NCBI RefSeq assembly: GCF_032854445.1
Contig: NC_088306.1
Coordinates: forward strand, 7,435,924-7,499,923
Direction: 5' to 3'
Length of the DNA: 64,000 bases
From: Liolophura sinensis
Taxonomy: Eukaryota > Mollusca > Polyplacophora > Chitonida > Chitonidae
Position numbers and translations under genes: made by a program
Part shown: positions 13,426 to 24,869 of the stretch, piece by piece
How positions within the stretch are numbered: the first letter of the stretch is position 1
How the letters are laid out: every line of letters begins with the position of its first letter
The notes under the pieces: generated by a model
Databases searched by the model: none
The model's input: only the letters and a program-made list of their open reading frames with translations
What the model was told of the DNA's origin: nothing

Positions 13426-13888
13426 GGACACCTGGTCCACAATTTGGCGTCGCCGGTAGGATCCACTGAGTTGACAACCCAGGCTGGATGCTGACGACAG
13501 AGCCCCAGTGGAGCAGGACAATGAATGCGGTGTGCTGAATGAGCTTGAACATTGGTTCGGTGATGTTAAATGATCAGAGGTTCGTTCCTAGACGTCGGGT
13601 TACATTGACGGATTTGTGAAGATACACCAGTTCTGAATCAATCGTAGGTATAGTTGAAACAGTGAAAGTAACAATGTCACAGTTTCCTGATTCTGTTTCT
13701 TTTTGTCAGTGATGATGTTTCTTGCTTACTTGTTTACAATATACCTAATATTTAGGGTATATGTCTGCAAAATATGCGCTAAATTGGTAGATTGCAAGCA
13801 CTGATGTGCCTGTAAATGTAATCTCGGTACACTATTAAAAAAATTCTAAAAATTGAGCTTGGGAGTAAATCTCCAGTACATAATTAAA

Positions 13889-14563
13889 GATGGCGGAGAC
13901 GGTTGAGGAACTCAAAAGTGAAGCTCAAGGAGGCTGAGGACCGGTTAAATGCGGAGCGGGAGGGATCACAAGACCTCAGGGCACAGTTGGTCAGTGCTGA
14001 ATATCGAGCTAGGGAACAAGTTGTGTATATGCCCAGGGGCTGTAAAATCAAGAATTTAGCACGACGTCGGAAAACTGGCAGTGATCCCAAGGTAGAAGAG
14101 TGGATTGAAGATGTTCGCTCCTATTTAGCTGCACGCAATCTTCCTGATAAGGAGCAGGTGGATTTTATCCTGACTCATCTTGAAGGACAGGCGAGGGATT
14201 TAATCCTATATCACAGTCACTTTGAAACACAAGATCCTGTGCGTATCCTAGATATCCTTTGGAAATACTGACTCTCTAGGAAAACTGCAACACAACTTTT
14301 ATGATAGGCGACAACGGGATGGTGAGTCACTCAGGGCCTACAGTCATGGACATATGGAACTTTTGGAGAGAATCATGAGAGAAGACTCTCGATGTGTGCC
14401 AGACCGTGATAAAACATTATGTTTCCAGTTCAGTGATAATGTCAAGGACACTGCGTTGTGTTGGTATCTCAAGCAAATAGTTCGCTCTAAGCCGCCCAGA
14501 TCATTGACAAGACGCCATACGTTGGACACAAGAAGAAGACGACTCCTCACGTCTGAAGTCTAG
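13889..14563 (+). pseudogene. gag-like remnant
   Basis: The open stretch from 13903 begins with a charged, coiled-coil-like segment. It is followed by a gag/PNMA-like capsid segment (KVEEWIEDVRSYLAARNL, then LEGQARDLI). The frame breaks near 14270 and continues as related capsid sequence to about 14563. A basic Arg/Gly-rich stretch follows near 14700, but I see no clear CCHC zinc knuckle. Non-functional. Confidence 0.7.
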
Positions 14564-14810
14564 GCCCATATCGCTGGTTAATGAGACAGTAGCAGACATT
14601 CAGAAAGTGGAGAATCCAATTGCCCGTCTGACAACTCTTAAGGAACAGCAGCGAAACAGATAGTAGATTTGACCCAGGCCATGCAACAAGTTTGGGTACT
14701 ACAATCAAACCGAAGGGGTAGAGGCAGAGGGCGACCACATGATGGTGGACGCGTTGTGTCATCAGCCAGGTCATTCAAGAGAAATTGCCTCCTACGTAAA
14801 GATTAGCCCA

Positions 14811-15133
14811 TGGAACAACCGGGTAATTCTGCGACGGATCTCACGCAGCCCACTTACATGTCTCATCAGAAAGTATCCAACATTGGAACCACAAATTCTA
14901 CCAATCAGGACATGGTGCAAAGGAGAGTTAGTAGTTGCCCGCTGTTGAATGCACGGATCAATGGAGTCGATGTGAACTGTTTAATGGACACTGGTTCAGT
15001 GGTATCAACCATTAGTGAATCCCTCTTTAAGAAGAAGCTGCAAGATGTTGTTGAACAGAAGCCACAAACTGCCAACTGGTTGACACTGCCTGCAGCGAAC
15101 AGACTAGATTTTCCTTACTGTGGATACATGTAA
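14811..15133 (+). pseudogene. Retroviral-type aspartic protease remnant
   Basis: The frame contains the active-site motif LMDTGSVVSTI preceded by INGV, typical of retropepsin domains, at about 14965-15015. The frame ends at 15133, before the expected flap and second half can be followed. Confidence 0.75.
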
Positions 15134-15439
15134 CTTGACTTTGATATTGATGGGCATGTCATTCCAAACCGTCTTAGTAGTGAGGGACAATGAACATTCT
15201 TAGCCAACTTCCAGGTGGACTGAAATCCATTGGAAATCTTAGTGTACAGTGCAAACAAGTTCTTGGTGTTGTTCGCGTTGCTGGAAAAGCAGTTGTTCCA
15301 ACAAACTCCATGAAAGGTATTGCGGTGACAGGAAACCGGGATGCAGTGTAGGGACATGTTGTTGAACCCTTAAGAGGAAGCCATCCTCATCTGCTGGCAC
15401 GATGTGAAATAACACCCTGACGAACAGTGAAGTTTGGAT

Positions 15440-15800
15440 GAACAATTGTTCCTGAGTGTCATTGTATATTTGGATGACATAATCTTGTTTTCTGCCATCC
15501 TGAAAAAACACTTGCAGCACGTTGGGGCGGTTTTTTTCGCTTCTTGGGTCACGTCATATCTGCTAAAGGGATTGCCACGGGCCCGGATAAGGTGACTGCA
15601 GGTAGGGACAGGCCGACATCCACAACTGTAAAGCAGCTTTAGTCATTCCTAGTCTTGGCGAGTTATTATCGCAGATTCGTGAAGAAGTTTGCCGACAACG
15701 CTGCACCTCTTCATACTCTGGTGGCGATCACAGGTAAAGGGGGACTTCAGTGGCTTCCAGAACACGAGAGTGCCTTCCAAAATTTGACAGCTTGTTGAGA
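15440..15800 (+). pseudogene. Reverse transcriptase / RNase H junction remnant
   Basis: Codons for YLDDI at 15467-15481 are the RT catalytic YxDD motif. A GHVIS-like strand (about 15545) and a SYYRRFV segment (about 15660) follow, as in the RT thumb and connection of Ty3 elements. Stops and frameshifts interrupt it, and the fingers/palm upstream are mostly missing. Confidence 0.75.
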
Positions 15801-16019
15801 AGACCTACTATGATGGAGGAACCGGAAGCGATTGAGGACATTCTGTCTATCACAGCTGGTGTGAGTTCTATGCCAAAAGAATTGTACAATGTGCACAAGT
15901 ACACTGATACTTCGGTGTCGCAACGTACAGTGGCATGTCTACAGAACATCCTGTCAGTACCATCATTGTCTGGCAAAGAGTTGGCCTAGCACCAGCAATC
16001 TGACCCGTCAACTGGTCAC

Positions 16020-16974
16020 ATCCTCAAATGTATCCAGGAGGAAAGGCGCCCAACATAAAGTCACTGAGCGGTACCGAGGCACAACTCATTCTGCGCCAGT
16101 GGCACAGGCTCTCCATCGACAAACGTGGAATCCTATGGGGAACAGTGACAAGCCTGGCAATGAAATACATCGGGTATTATTTCCAACTTCTCTCCGTAAA
16201 ACAGTTCTCGCGAGTGTATACGACCAAGCAGGACACCAAGGCATCGAAAGAACACCGTCACTTGCGCGTAAGAGGGTATACTGACCGAAGATGGAAAATG
16301 ATGTAAGGATTTCTGTCAGAGATGTCACCGCTGTAGGGTAGCCAAACAACCGCAGCCTAGCTTAAGGATGCCTATGGGCCAAACTAACAGACCGCTAGAC
16401 ATACTGGCAGTGGACTTGACCTTGTTGGAGAAGAGCTCCGATGGTTGTGAAAATGTATTGGTCCTGACAGATGTATTTGCGAAGTTCTCCCAGGCTATCC
16501 CAACACGGGATCAGACGGCAGTCACCGTTACAAAGGTACTGGTGAAAGAGTGGTTTTCCCGATTTGACATACCGAGAAGAATACAATCTGATCAGGGCAT
16601 GAGCTTCGAGAGTCAGATCATGCTACAGTTGTGTAAATTCTATGGCATCAAAAAAGACTCGAACCACCCGTTACCATCCCGCTGGTAATTGGCAGCGTGA
16701 AAGGTATAACAGAACTCTACACGATCTGCTGAGGACACTCCTACCAGAAAAGAAACGCAGATGGATGGACCATCTCTCAGAGTTTACCTACGTCCACTCC
16801 ATGTTGGGCAACGACGTTGGGGAGTCAGATGAGGATGCCGATATTCCGGATTGGCTCAACATCAGCGGAACTCGAGATCTGCCTGGAATAGATCTCAGGA
16901 AGAGAGCGAGATCGGATCGAAGGCTGCAACGAACGCCTGAGCATAGTACCGTGGAGCCACTTTCTGTTGGATAA
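16020..16974 (+). pseudogene. Integrase remnant
   Basis: It has an HHCC-type zinc-binding region (GHQGIERT near 16230, then CHRC near 16330) and a catalytic core with the first Asp in AVDLTLLE (about 16405). The second Asp lies in IQSDQG (about 16585). The Glu region [11 protein letters not shown] (about 16688) follows after a frameshift. The order is diagnostic for a retroelement integrase. Multiple frame breaks make it non-functional. Confidence 0.85.
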
Positions 16975-17511
16975 AGAGTTTTACTACGGAATTATGCTGT
17001 GAAGGGCTGCAGTAAGATTCAGGCTATGTGAATATCGGAGGTATATACACTGATTGACCTTAATGGAACCGTTGTAACTACTGAACCTGCTGGTGGTTCA
17101 GGCACTGGAAAGACGGTGCACAGATCTGAGTTGAGGCTTTGTCATTTTTACGCTCCGAAGAACTCTAGAACTACCCGGCAAGCTATCATTCCTGAAAGCC
17201 TTGCTGAACCTTCCGTGGAGAGTGAGGATGAACAGATGTTGATTTGGTGGTTGAGTTTCGGAATGTACAGCTTGGAATCCCTGTTAATGGGGAAAATGAG
17301 CAAGGACGAGTATTCTGAAGTTTCCAGCGCCGATGAATTGGATTCAGAAGGGATTATGCTCTGAAGGTCTACCAGAATAACAGCAGGAAGACACCGTAAC
17401 CCTCATCATGAACCCCGGCCCGTCGCTTCCCATGTTGACACCAGGAAGAACCCTGCGACATCACAAGCACAGGCTGCAACTACATCCGAAGCCAAATATT
17501 ATTAGGAGGCT
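16975..17511 (+). other. 3' internal region of the retrotransposon
   Basis: It contains an 82-codon open frame (17116-17364), acidic at its C-terminal end and without recognisable domains. It may be the C-terminal tail of pol or non-coding. A purine-rich AGGAGG just before the 3' LTR (about 17505) may be the polypurine tract. Confidence 0.4.
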
Positions 17512-17665
17512 GTCATGGAGTTGTCTTTATATTTTAGCATTGCACTAATGAGGGGTTAGTAAGTTTGCTATCTCAAGTGTTTGTCCACCCGTGTCCCATG
17601 GTGACACCAGCACCGGAATAAACATGTCTGGACTCAAAAGGTGGATGTGTTAGACTGTGTTTACA
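17512..17665 (+). repeat. 3' LTR of the retrotransposon
   Basis: Starts TGTCATGGAG after a purine run and ends GTGTTTACA. It is similar to 13291-13425, with AATAAA near 17618. A few indels separate the two LTRs, including a short insertion around AAAAGGTGGATG, which indicates age. Confidence 0.7.
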
Positions 17666-17699
17666 TAACTTCATCCAAAATCCTAGGTTTCTGGTTTCT

Positions 17700-17815
17700 T
17701 TGATTATTATTTATTTGATTGGTGTTGAAGGCTTACTCAAGAATATTTCGCTTACAAAAGTAGCACTATGTAGAGCATTATGGTGGAAAGAGCGGAAGCT
17801 GGCCCGGTAAATCAA
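17700..17815 (-). mobile_element. SINE family 1, 3' half
   Basis: TTATTTGATTGGTGTTGAAG, 'actcaagaatatttcgctta' and 'gcattatggtgg' are the reverse complement of the family tail. The head is absent. Confidence 0.7.
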
Positions 17816-18224
17816 CTGATTATATCAAAGTCAAAAAATCCAGTGTGTAAGACTTTATCGCGGGTCTGTTGGGAACATTCGCGATGGGAACATTTCATCA
17901 TGAGTGCATCGCGTGAGCATGTACGTGCATATAATGAGAAATATACATCAGTATAAACTGTACGATACCGGTTGTTTGCTATACAGGTTGTTTGGGATGC
18001 GATGGGCACTGCGATATGTTATCTCGTTAAAATTCCATAGAGGTAACAAATACCGTCACACGAATATAAAATTGTATTGTTATTGCATGCCTGGAATGTC
18101 GACTGTCCTTTGTCTCTTATTAGCATGAATAAGACTAGACTAAGCATCCCCAGGGCCTGGTGACGCCTAATAAATCGCAGTTAACTCAATTTTTTCTTTC
18201 GTAAATTGCTGCTATTTAAGCCTT

Positions 18225-18655
18225 TACATGAACAATTGGAATAAAACCCTAAATGAAGTAGACTGACACGAGGCCGTACTTCACTGGTTTTCTGTGACCA
18301 TTTACAGACTATCACACTGTCGTGGCAGCTCTAGTTTTACTCTCTATGATGTACTCTTATATGGTGATCATTCTGCACGTTATGGCCTCCAGATCGTGAC
18401 ACAATCGGAAATCTATCGCAACTTCATGACAATAGTTTTTGTCAACAGAATTTGTCGTGGTGTGATGTATACCTCAAAATTGTCAAATCGACCAAGGAAA
18501 GACCCAAGATAAGTCCTTCACGGCTCCAGCATGCCCCACTTACATGCACCCTCTGAAAAGAGGTTAAATGGCAAGTGGTCGGATTTCACTTGATAGGTGC
18601 TATATTGTTGGCGTTGCTTTGGTTTTACTCTCTATGCTTTAGTCTTTTATATTAT
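18225..18655. repeat. Dispersed repeat D, two adjacent diverged copies
   Basis: 18225-18365 and 18560-18655 share 'gttttactctctatg' and flanking sequence with each other and with 19105-19262. No gene is seen between 17816 and 18655. Confidence 0.4.
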
Positions 18656-18920
18656 GGGACCTCAATGGCTCAGTTGGTTAGCGCGCTAGCGCAGCGTTAA
18701 GACCTAGGAGCCTCTCACCAATGCGGTCGGTGTGAGTTCAAGTCCGGCTTCTGCTGGCTTCCTCTCCGGCTGTACGTGGGACGGTCTGTCAGCAACCTGC
18801 GGATGTTCGTGGGTTTCCCCCGGGTTTTGCCCGTTTTCCACCCACCATAATGCTGGCTGCTGTCGTATAAGTGAAATATTCCTGAGTACGCGGTAAAACA
18901 CCAATCAAATAAATAAAGAA
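18656..18920 (+). mobile_element. SINE family 1, near full length
   Basis: A tRNA-like head carries an A box (TGGCTCAGTTGG) and a B box (GAGTTCAAGTCC). It is followed by the family body with TCCTCTCCGG, CAGCAACCTGCGGATG and GGGTTTCCCCCGGG, then a tail GTAAAACACCAATCAAATAA with AAAT repeats. The RNA polymerase III promoter boxes look intact. Confidence 0.92.
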
Positions 18921-19770
18921 ATTTATATTGTATTCCTGCATAAACCGGAATTATTCTTGTGTCCGAGAAGTGGGCCCTTTACATTGTTTTCATTTGATTG
19001 TTTAATAAATGCGATGACAATTAATTATGTACTAGGAAATTGCAAATAATGTCTTACCTAATTCTGTTCAATCTTATGCTAGGGGTAATGTAACATGTTA
19101 ATGTTCAAGCATTTACATGAAGTTACTTGTCCAAGTGGAATAAAATTATAACTGAGGTAAATTGACATAAGGCGCCTTGACATCTCCATGTACCACACTG
19201 TCAACGCTGCTTTGGTTTTACTCCCTACACTGTACATGTAGTCCTTCAGTGTTGTTTTTTTCCTTTTGAATGCGTCAGAATATAAGTAAGTACACATTTC
19301 ACTTCTTTATAAACAAACCACAAGTACATTTTCGCATTTTCCAGATCGTTATGTATGGTAATGGATAATCAATTTTAACCCGCGCAAAATGCTGTCTTTG
19401 AATTAATTAAGCGGTAGTGCGAGTCGTGACCTCTTAATTTTTGATGGTACATTAGCTAGATGCCAAGCGACGGACGCTGACCTCTTAGACGAAATACGGT
19501 GCTTTAGCCTGCGGATGATATTTCTATCATATAGTATAGTACATTGAGATATGAACGGATGGAAGTTTCTGAATATCCATTTAACATTTAAGAAAGAGGA
19601 TACGCGCATCATCGTTAGTCGTTCCATCATGCCGTGCAGCTTTGCCTCAACAAAGACTGCTTTATCCTCAACTTAGATTGTGCATGCTCAAGATCGTGCC
19701 ACACGTACTCATTTTCTCAACCAGGAATCTGCCTCACCTAAGCTTTTTTCTCACCGGAAGATGTGCATCG
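18921..19770. other. Upstream region of the lectin gene
   Basis: Holds one more copy of dispersed repeat D (19105-19262). Nothing else is recognised before the candidate promoter. Confidence 0.4.
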
Positions 19771-19810
19771 TATAAGTCTTTTCAGATTGAACTTTATTTA
19801 GGACTCAGCC
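19771..19810 (+). promoter_or_regulatory. Candidate TATA box and initiator of the lectin gene
   Basis: TATAAG at 19771-19776 precedes CTCAGCC at about 19804, some 35 bp downstream, and the candidate start codon at 19821. This is positional evidence only, and the spacing is slightly long. Confidence 0.25.
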
Positions 19811-19820
19811 ACGATTAGGA

Positions 19821-19893
19821 ATGAAGAAACGACGTCTGTTACCCAACTGTTCTCAGCTGCTAATGGGTGTTTTAACTTTGGGACGCTACTGCG
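19821..19893 (+). CDS. Lectin gene exon 1 (candidate signal peptide)
   Basis: The ATG at 19821 opens 24 codons with a basic start (MKKRR) and a hydrophobic stretch (LLMGVLTLG). It ends G|GTAAGC, a strong phase-1 donor. The next exon's acceptor at 21010 is also phase 1, so joining them keeps the frame and gives a secreted lectin layout. Alternative: the protein starts at the in-frame ATG at 20977 without this exon. RNA evidence would decide. Confidence 0.4.
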
Positions 19894-21010
19894 GTAAGCG
19901 TTCAAATCAATTGCATATTATATGTACAACAGTCACTTCCTCTTATAGGATGTACAAATGTCACTAATAAGCAACTAAGGTGAATTAAATATTTCATTAA
20001 ACACGCAATGGACTAGATGTAAAAAAAAAAGAAAGAAGGAACGAGTACAGATGTTGCATGAAGGCATTTTTTTGTTTGTCGTTCGGGGAATTTTGTGAAA
20101 TTTGGTAAAGCTGCTTCTGTCTCAGGATATCGCTGACCGTTGTTTGTCTGGCATTGAACTTATACTGACTAGCTCTGTCGTTTTAGGAAAAGTCTAGTAA
20201 GACTGAGTGAGTTGTATTTTATCAGTCTGGAATTACCACACAACATCTCATACTCTTCGTAGGTTCACCAGCCGTGGTTGATCCAATGACAAAGAGAAAT
20301 AGAATGACAGAAAGCGAACATACTGCATTATTTGATATCTTTATTTCCTCCCTGTCATCTCAACTAATTGTTAACACTAAGAGAGGTGTACCGATCAAAA
20401 TCAAGTTGAACAAAATGCCTTTATTGAGTACGGAAATTGTTCATTAGAGAAGATTTTCTCCTCTCCCTGACCTCTCTGGCCTGCTTGTACCTCGTTGCGT
20501 CATGTACTTGTAAAATGGCACGTTATTCCTGTATAAAAGTTACATAGAGCAATTGCTCAATCAAATACAGAACAGATACCTTCTGAAATTTTAGCGTATT
20601 ATCTTGAGTACTGAGCTCTTCAAAACAGCTTTAAAAGATATGAAAAAATGCTATAATCAAAATTATAATGCAAAAGGGCGAGCAACATACTACAGTTTGA
20701 AGTGGTTAAAGCTAAATAATATATCTGATACATCCTAATGATAATTCTGCTCTTTGATAAAAATTCATAAGTATGTATTAGTTTATCACTCTTTACAAAT
20801 AATTTAAACAAAATTCTGTTTTATCAAATAATTTATACAAAGTTCATAATTATTGCAAGAAATTCGTTCAGATTCATTTTATCCGTGTGGACTATGTGTA
20901 TCAAGTTAAATAAGCTACAATTGATCTTGTTTTTATTCAAGAAGATGATATTAAAATTTCTTAGGATCTAACAAAGATGGCACATTGCTTTGCATACGTA
21001 CTAAATCTAG

Positions 21011-21292
21011 GTTCTGTAGACTGGACATGTCCACCGTGGACCGGAAGCGAGGGACTTTTCCTTGTACACAAACAGCTTTGCTTCTTCCGGTCTGACTTCA
21101 AGATGAAATGGGACGAAGCTGAGTCATATTGTAGGAAACATGGAGGAATTCTGGCCAAGGAAACAAGTGAGGAGACAACTTCATTCTTCAAACGCCAGCT
21201 TCTTGTGAATATGCGCAAGATGGACAAGATATTATGTTTTTGGATTGGTTTGAATGATAAGGGAGATACCGGCAACTGGCGATGGAGCGATG
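21011..21292 (+). CDS. Lectin gene exon 2: N-terminal half of a C-type lectin domain
   Basis: It encodes the first half of a long-form C-type lectin-like domain. WTCPPW and QLCFF hold the N-terminal disulfide cysteines. AESYCRKHGGILA is the helix alpha-1/alpha-2 signature, and FWIGLND followed by WRWSDG is the WIGL core. The acceptor is CTAAATCTAG|GT and the donor is GATG|GTAAGG, both phase 1. The family is extracellular and binds carbohydrate or protein. The exon also reads open upstream to an ATG at 20977, which is an alternative start. The domain is completed by the exon at 23245. Confidence 0.85.
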
Positions 21293-21806
21293 GTAAGGTT
21301 TACAAATGTCCTTGTATCTGTATATAAACGCAGCTTTCCTTTTTCGCTTCTTTCCGTCATTATTCCCTGCTCCGAATTTATTTACGACGCTTTAACATGT
21401 GAGTCCTTAACTGGTCAATTAATAGAGTGACAGAACTTCCTTCGAGGATGCGGCTTTTAGTCAGGGGATATATTATAAATCTATCTTTGTTCCGATTTGT
21501 ATAACTTAATTCAGACAGTTCACTACCTTGTCTAAATGTTCTGGTCCGCGAAAATTGACAAAAAGCGATCTTACCACCTGCCCAGTTAATACTTATGTTT
21601 ATTTGGCCTGACAGTAAAGTACACTGCCTTGTCAAAAAGCTGTTGTCAGAGAAAACTTAGAAACAAAGTATCATACCCCCCACCTTACAGTTGATGTCTA
21701 TACTTATTTGGCCAAGAGTTAAGGCTAAACCTTGTTTAGCCATGCACCTGTATAATTTTAAAATGTTTGTCTTTCAACTAAGATGGAGACCGTAGTCCAC
21801 TAAAAT

Positions 21807-21949
21807 CCCATAATGTAATAATTATAGCTAATAATAGGTAACAGTAATTACATTACTGGCGGCAACCGATGTCTGTTGTGTGACATTATTACTGCACATA
21901 ATGTGTTGCAAGTGTTACCTGTATAGCGTAATGTTTGTTACATTATGGG
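21807..21949. mobile_element. Short MITE-like element
   Basis: CCCATAATGTAA at 21807-21818 and its exact complement TTACATTATGGG at 21938-21949 form 12-bp terminal inverted repeats around 119 bp of non-coding sequence. Related CCCATAGTGTAATAA sequence occurs twice at about 23100-23155. The small size and TIRs suggest a non-autonomous DNA transposon. No target-site duplication was confirmed. Confidence 0.5.
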
Positions 21950-22618
21950 TAACATTCACCTAGGGCTTGCAGCTGATTAAGCAGTATGTATTACACGTGG
22001 ATAGGCCTGGTCCATGGGTGTTTCTGAGAATTGCTTCGAGAAACTGATAATCTAACGTTCTCGCTCAAATCTGCTTTTTGCCACCTTCCTCTGACTTGAT
22101 GTATCCAGAAGGATGTGATTTGAAGACACATTTGTTTTAATTCAAAACAAATCAAAAGTACTTTTTTTTTAATTATCCTATTTTGTAATTTCTTGCATCC
22201 TATACCGGAATTGAAGTTTTTTCAAAATTTGCATAGACAAGAAGTAATGGTTCCATGTGCATCGAAATATACCAGTTTAGACTGTTCAATTAAGTCTTGA
22301 GCAATCGATAAGTACATGTATTAATTGTAGACAGTTCCTAAAATTGATACGTGTAAATATATGGATAACATTTTATTGCAAAAGGGCAATGTCACCAATT
22401 GTGAGACAATGTTGCAACCCTTTCTCACATATGCTGACGGGGTGAGAATATTGAGACGTAGATAATCTTCTTGTGAGTATAGAGAACAGAGAAATGTAGA
22501 TATGAAACCAACCCCCCCCCCCCGAAAAAAACCTATTCGCCACTTCTAAATTTTGTTAATAACAGGTCTAAATTTAAGAAATTGAGGAAATTTTGTTAAT
22601 AACAGGTCAGATGACAAG

Positions 22619-22825
22619 GTTTTGTTTTAACTGTTCTCATGCAAATGCTTAAATATTACCACATTCGAATACTTAGCACAATTATGTAAAAAAAAAGCCA
22701 CTGATATCAGTTGCAGTTTTTTAGGCGTTTCTGATCTACAACTACTGAAAATGATGTGTTGCCATGAAATTAAAGGTACATTAAGATTAAAACAATGTAA
22801 AAGGGCCTGCGGGCCTGCCTTTGCA
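22619..22825 (+). repeat. 205-bp dispersed repeat, copy 1 (lectin intron)
   Basis: Aligns with 24870-25075 across 'ttttgttttaactgttctca', a GTTGCAGTTT...GGCGTTTCTG block and an AACAATGTAA block. Diverged by eye and non-coding. Confidence 0.6.
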
Positions 22826-23244
22826 AAGATCATTTAGTATTTAGAAGACACATTTGTTAATTTTAATTTAAACCGGAGCCCACACTGGTCAACCCTTTGT
22901 GATCTGCATCGATGAACGATGCCTTAAATCACTGAGCCAGCCAGAGACTGCGCCAGATGCAATCCCAACAGATTTCTCTGGTCAACTGTGAATAGATTAG
23001 CATATAAGTAAATATATTATCGTACTATGTATGTGTTACACAATAGACAAACAATAAGTGCGTTTCAGATGATTGATTACACCTCGTGCATCAGGTGTTA
23101 CCCATAGTGTAATAATATTATTTACGGGAAGCTAGTACTACCCATAGTGTAATAAATATGACATTACGGAATTTATTTCACTTTGGGGACCTATTTCTTT
23201 CCAATACAAAATGTTGTCTTTGTGACCTGTCATGTTTTTATCAG

Positions 23245-23421
23245 GAGAAAAAGCTGTTTACACAAATTGGTCATTTTATAATGTCTTGGTCGGTTGGCTT
23301 GGAGAACGGTTGTTTGACTGCTGCGGGAATTGTACTTCGAGTGTGGACAAATATGGCTTTCGGACCTGGGTATGGAATGAAGAACCGTGTGGGAACGACC
23401 GAAGATTCCTCTGTCAGTTTG
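23245..23421 (+). CDS. Lectin gene exon 3: C-terminal half of the C-type lectin domain
   Basis: It completes the lectin domain: TNWS, a CCGNC cluster, then WVWNEEPCGNDRRFLCQ, the conserved C-terminal WxxxxCxxxxxFxC strand. The EPN or QPD calcium/sugar motif is absent where expected (the loop reads VYTNWS), so classical calcium-dependent mannose or galactose binding is not predicted. Acceptor TTATCAG|GA, donor TTTG|GTAGGT, both phase 1. The extra cysteine pair in CCGNC is unusual. Confidence 0.85.
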
Positions 23422-23902
23422 GTAGGTACGGTAAGGCTATTTACCCTACTGTTATGCTGTTCTCATTCCGAAAGCTGGACATTGTCTGGAGCTAAAGTGT
23501 TCAACTCCCAACCCCAGCCTTGGACGGGAACCTGTAGATTTTCCGGCTTCCGTTGTTCCTAGGGCTCAGAGCGATTGTGTGTCACTTGACCCAATTTCAC
23601 GTTCTTTGAAGACATTCATGTCTTAGACCACTCTGGGTTGCAAGTCTATATTGTCGGACATGGAAAAGTTCACCAGTTTTTTCCCAGCGGTTAGTGGTTT
23701 CAAATTCTTGACTATGACGTCACAGGATCACCCACGTATTAGGAAAACCGTATCAGGAAAATCAGGAGCTCGGAACATTATCATGATTATGTTATCTTGC
23801 GAGCTGTTTTTCCCATCTCGTCTGTACCGCGTTGCTCTGTCAAATTAGCCATTATCACAAACATCTCTCTGTTCTAAAGCCTTCATGTTCTCTCCTGCCT
23901 AG

Positions 23903-23944
23903 ATGCTGTTCCAGTGGAATCACTCAGGACAGTCCCTATAAGTG
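23903..23944 (+). CDS. Lectin gene exon 4: short linker
   Basis: A 42-bp exon between TCTCCTGCCTAG and G|GTGAGT, phase 1 on both sides, encoding AVPVESLRTVPIS. It is hydrophilic and extended, consistent with a linker after the lectin domain. Supported by splice signals and phase only. Confidence 0.5.
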
Positions 23945-24057
23945 GTGAGTGCCTCATCAAACAATGCACTTCATCCTTTTACATCTTTAAAACTCCGCCT
24001 GCTATATGGCGATAGTTTTCAAATCTGTCTTTTTGGCTGCTGTGTAGTTGGAGACGC

Positions 24058-24315
24058 CTAGTCGACAGACCGGGTTGGTTAGCGCGCTAGCACAGCGTAA
24101 TGACCCAGGAGCGTCTCATCAATGCAGCTGCTGTGAGTTCAAGTCCAGTTCATGCGGGCTTCCTCTCCGGCCGTACGTGGAAAAGTCTGCCAGCAACCGG
24201 CAGATGGTTCTGGGTTTCCCCCGTGCTCTGCCCGGTTTCCATCATGCTGGCCGCCGTCGTATGTGAAATATTCTTGAGTACGGCGTAAAACACCAATCAG
24301 ATAAATAAATAAATC
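24058..24315 (+). mobile_element. SINE family 1, near full length (lectin intron 4)
   Basis: It has the family B box (GAGTTCAAGTCC), body and tail ending in AATAAATAAATAAAT. The first bases of the head are altered, so the A box is partly degraded. Confidence 0.88.
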
Positions 24316-24599
24316 GAAAGACCGGGCTCTTGTATTTGTTATGACCTTGTGCATGCATATTGCTATGGTACGACGCATTGGAAGGTTAGTAGATAACCAC
24401 TTCTCTATTAGCATAATACCACAATATGTTACTGTTTTAAATTTAAATAACACCTGTCTTATCCTAACCTACTAAAACTAGAAGTCTAGAGTGGAGGGTT
24501 ATCGTAATTTGCTTATACATGTATTTTTGAAAAAAGTCATGATAGTACCTTAAAACTCAAAGGTTAAATGTGTGGAAGACACTTGTGAATGGGACACAT

Positions 24600-24768
24600 T
24601 GTTTTCTCCGTGGCCTAGTGCTTAGCGTGTAAATCCAGAGGCATTTCAACACTGCAATCGCTGTGAGTTCAAGCCCATGCTGAAAAAAATTTCTTCCAGC
24701 AAGCTGTGGACGGCTGCAGGTTTCCCCCAAGGGCTTTTTTCGGTTTCCTCCCAGCATGATATAATTAA
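24600..24768 (+). mobile_element. SINE family 1, strongly diverged copy
   Basis: CTCCGTGGCCTAGTGCTTAG and GAGTTCAAGCCC mark a tRNA-like head. The body is shortened (GGTTTCCCCCAAGGG, GGTTTCCTCCCAGCATGAT) and lacks the typical tail. Confidence 0.65.
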
Positions 24769-24869
24769 GATGAACATCAACGATGTCAGCATGACAGGAG
24801 GGAAACGGTCCAATGTAACCGGTGAAATATGGCCTCTTGTCAATTTACGGTTCAACTTCTCACTTAGAG

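Larger units (their letters stand above)
13291..17665 (+). mobile_element. Degenerate Ty3-type LTR retrotransposon
   Basis: Two similar short LTRs bound a region with remnants, in order, of gag, aspartic protease, reverse transcriptase and integrase. Protease-RT-integrase order with integrase last is the Ty3 (Metaviridae) arrangement. All reading frames are broken by stops and frameshifts, and much of the RT region is deleted (about 4.4 kb in total), so the copy is not autonomous. No envelope-like frame is evident, although an 82-codon open frame of unknown nature lies at 17116-17364 before the 3' LTR. Element boundaries are judged from LTR similarity. I could not define a convincing target-site duplication. 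Confidence 0.88.
21293..23244 (+). other. Lectin gene intron 2
   Basis: 1.95-kb intron separating the two halves of the lectin domain, donor GTAAGG and acceptor TTTTTATCAG. It contains a MITE-like element (21807-21949), a small duplication (about 22540-22605) and one copy of a 205-bp repeat (22619-22825). Confidence 0.7.

Noticed and set aside
18656-18750. tRNA-like sequence with A and B boxes
   Set aside because: It continues into the SINE body and tail and recurs across the window, so it is a SINE head and not a tRNA gene.
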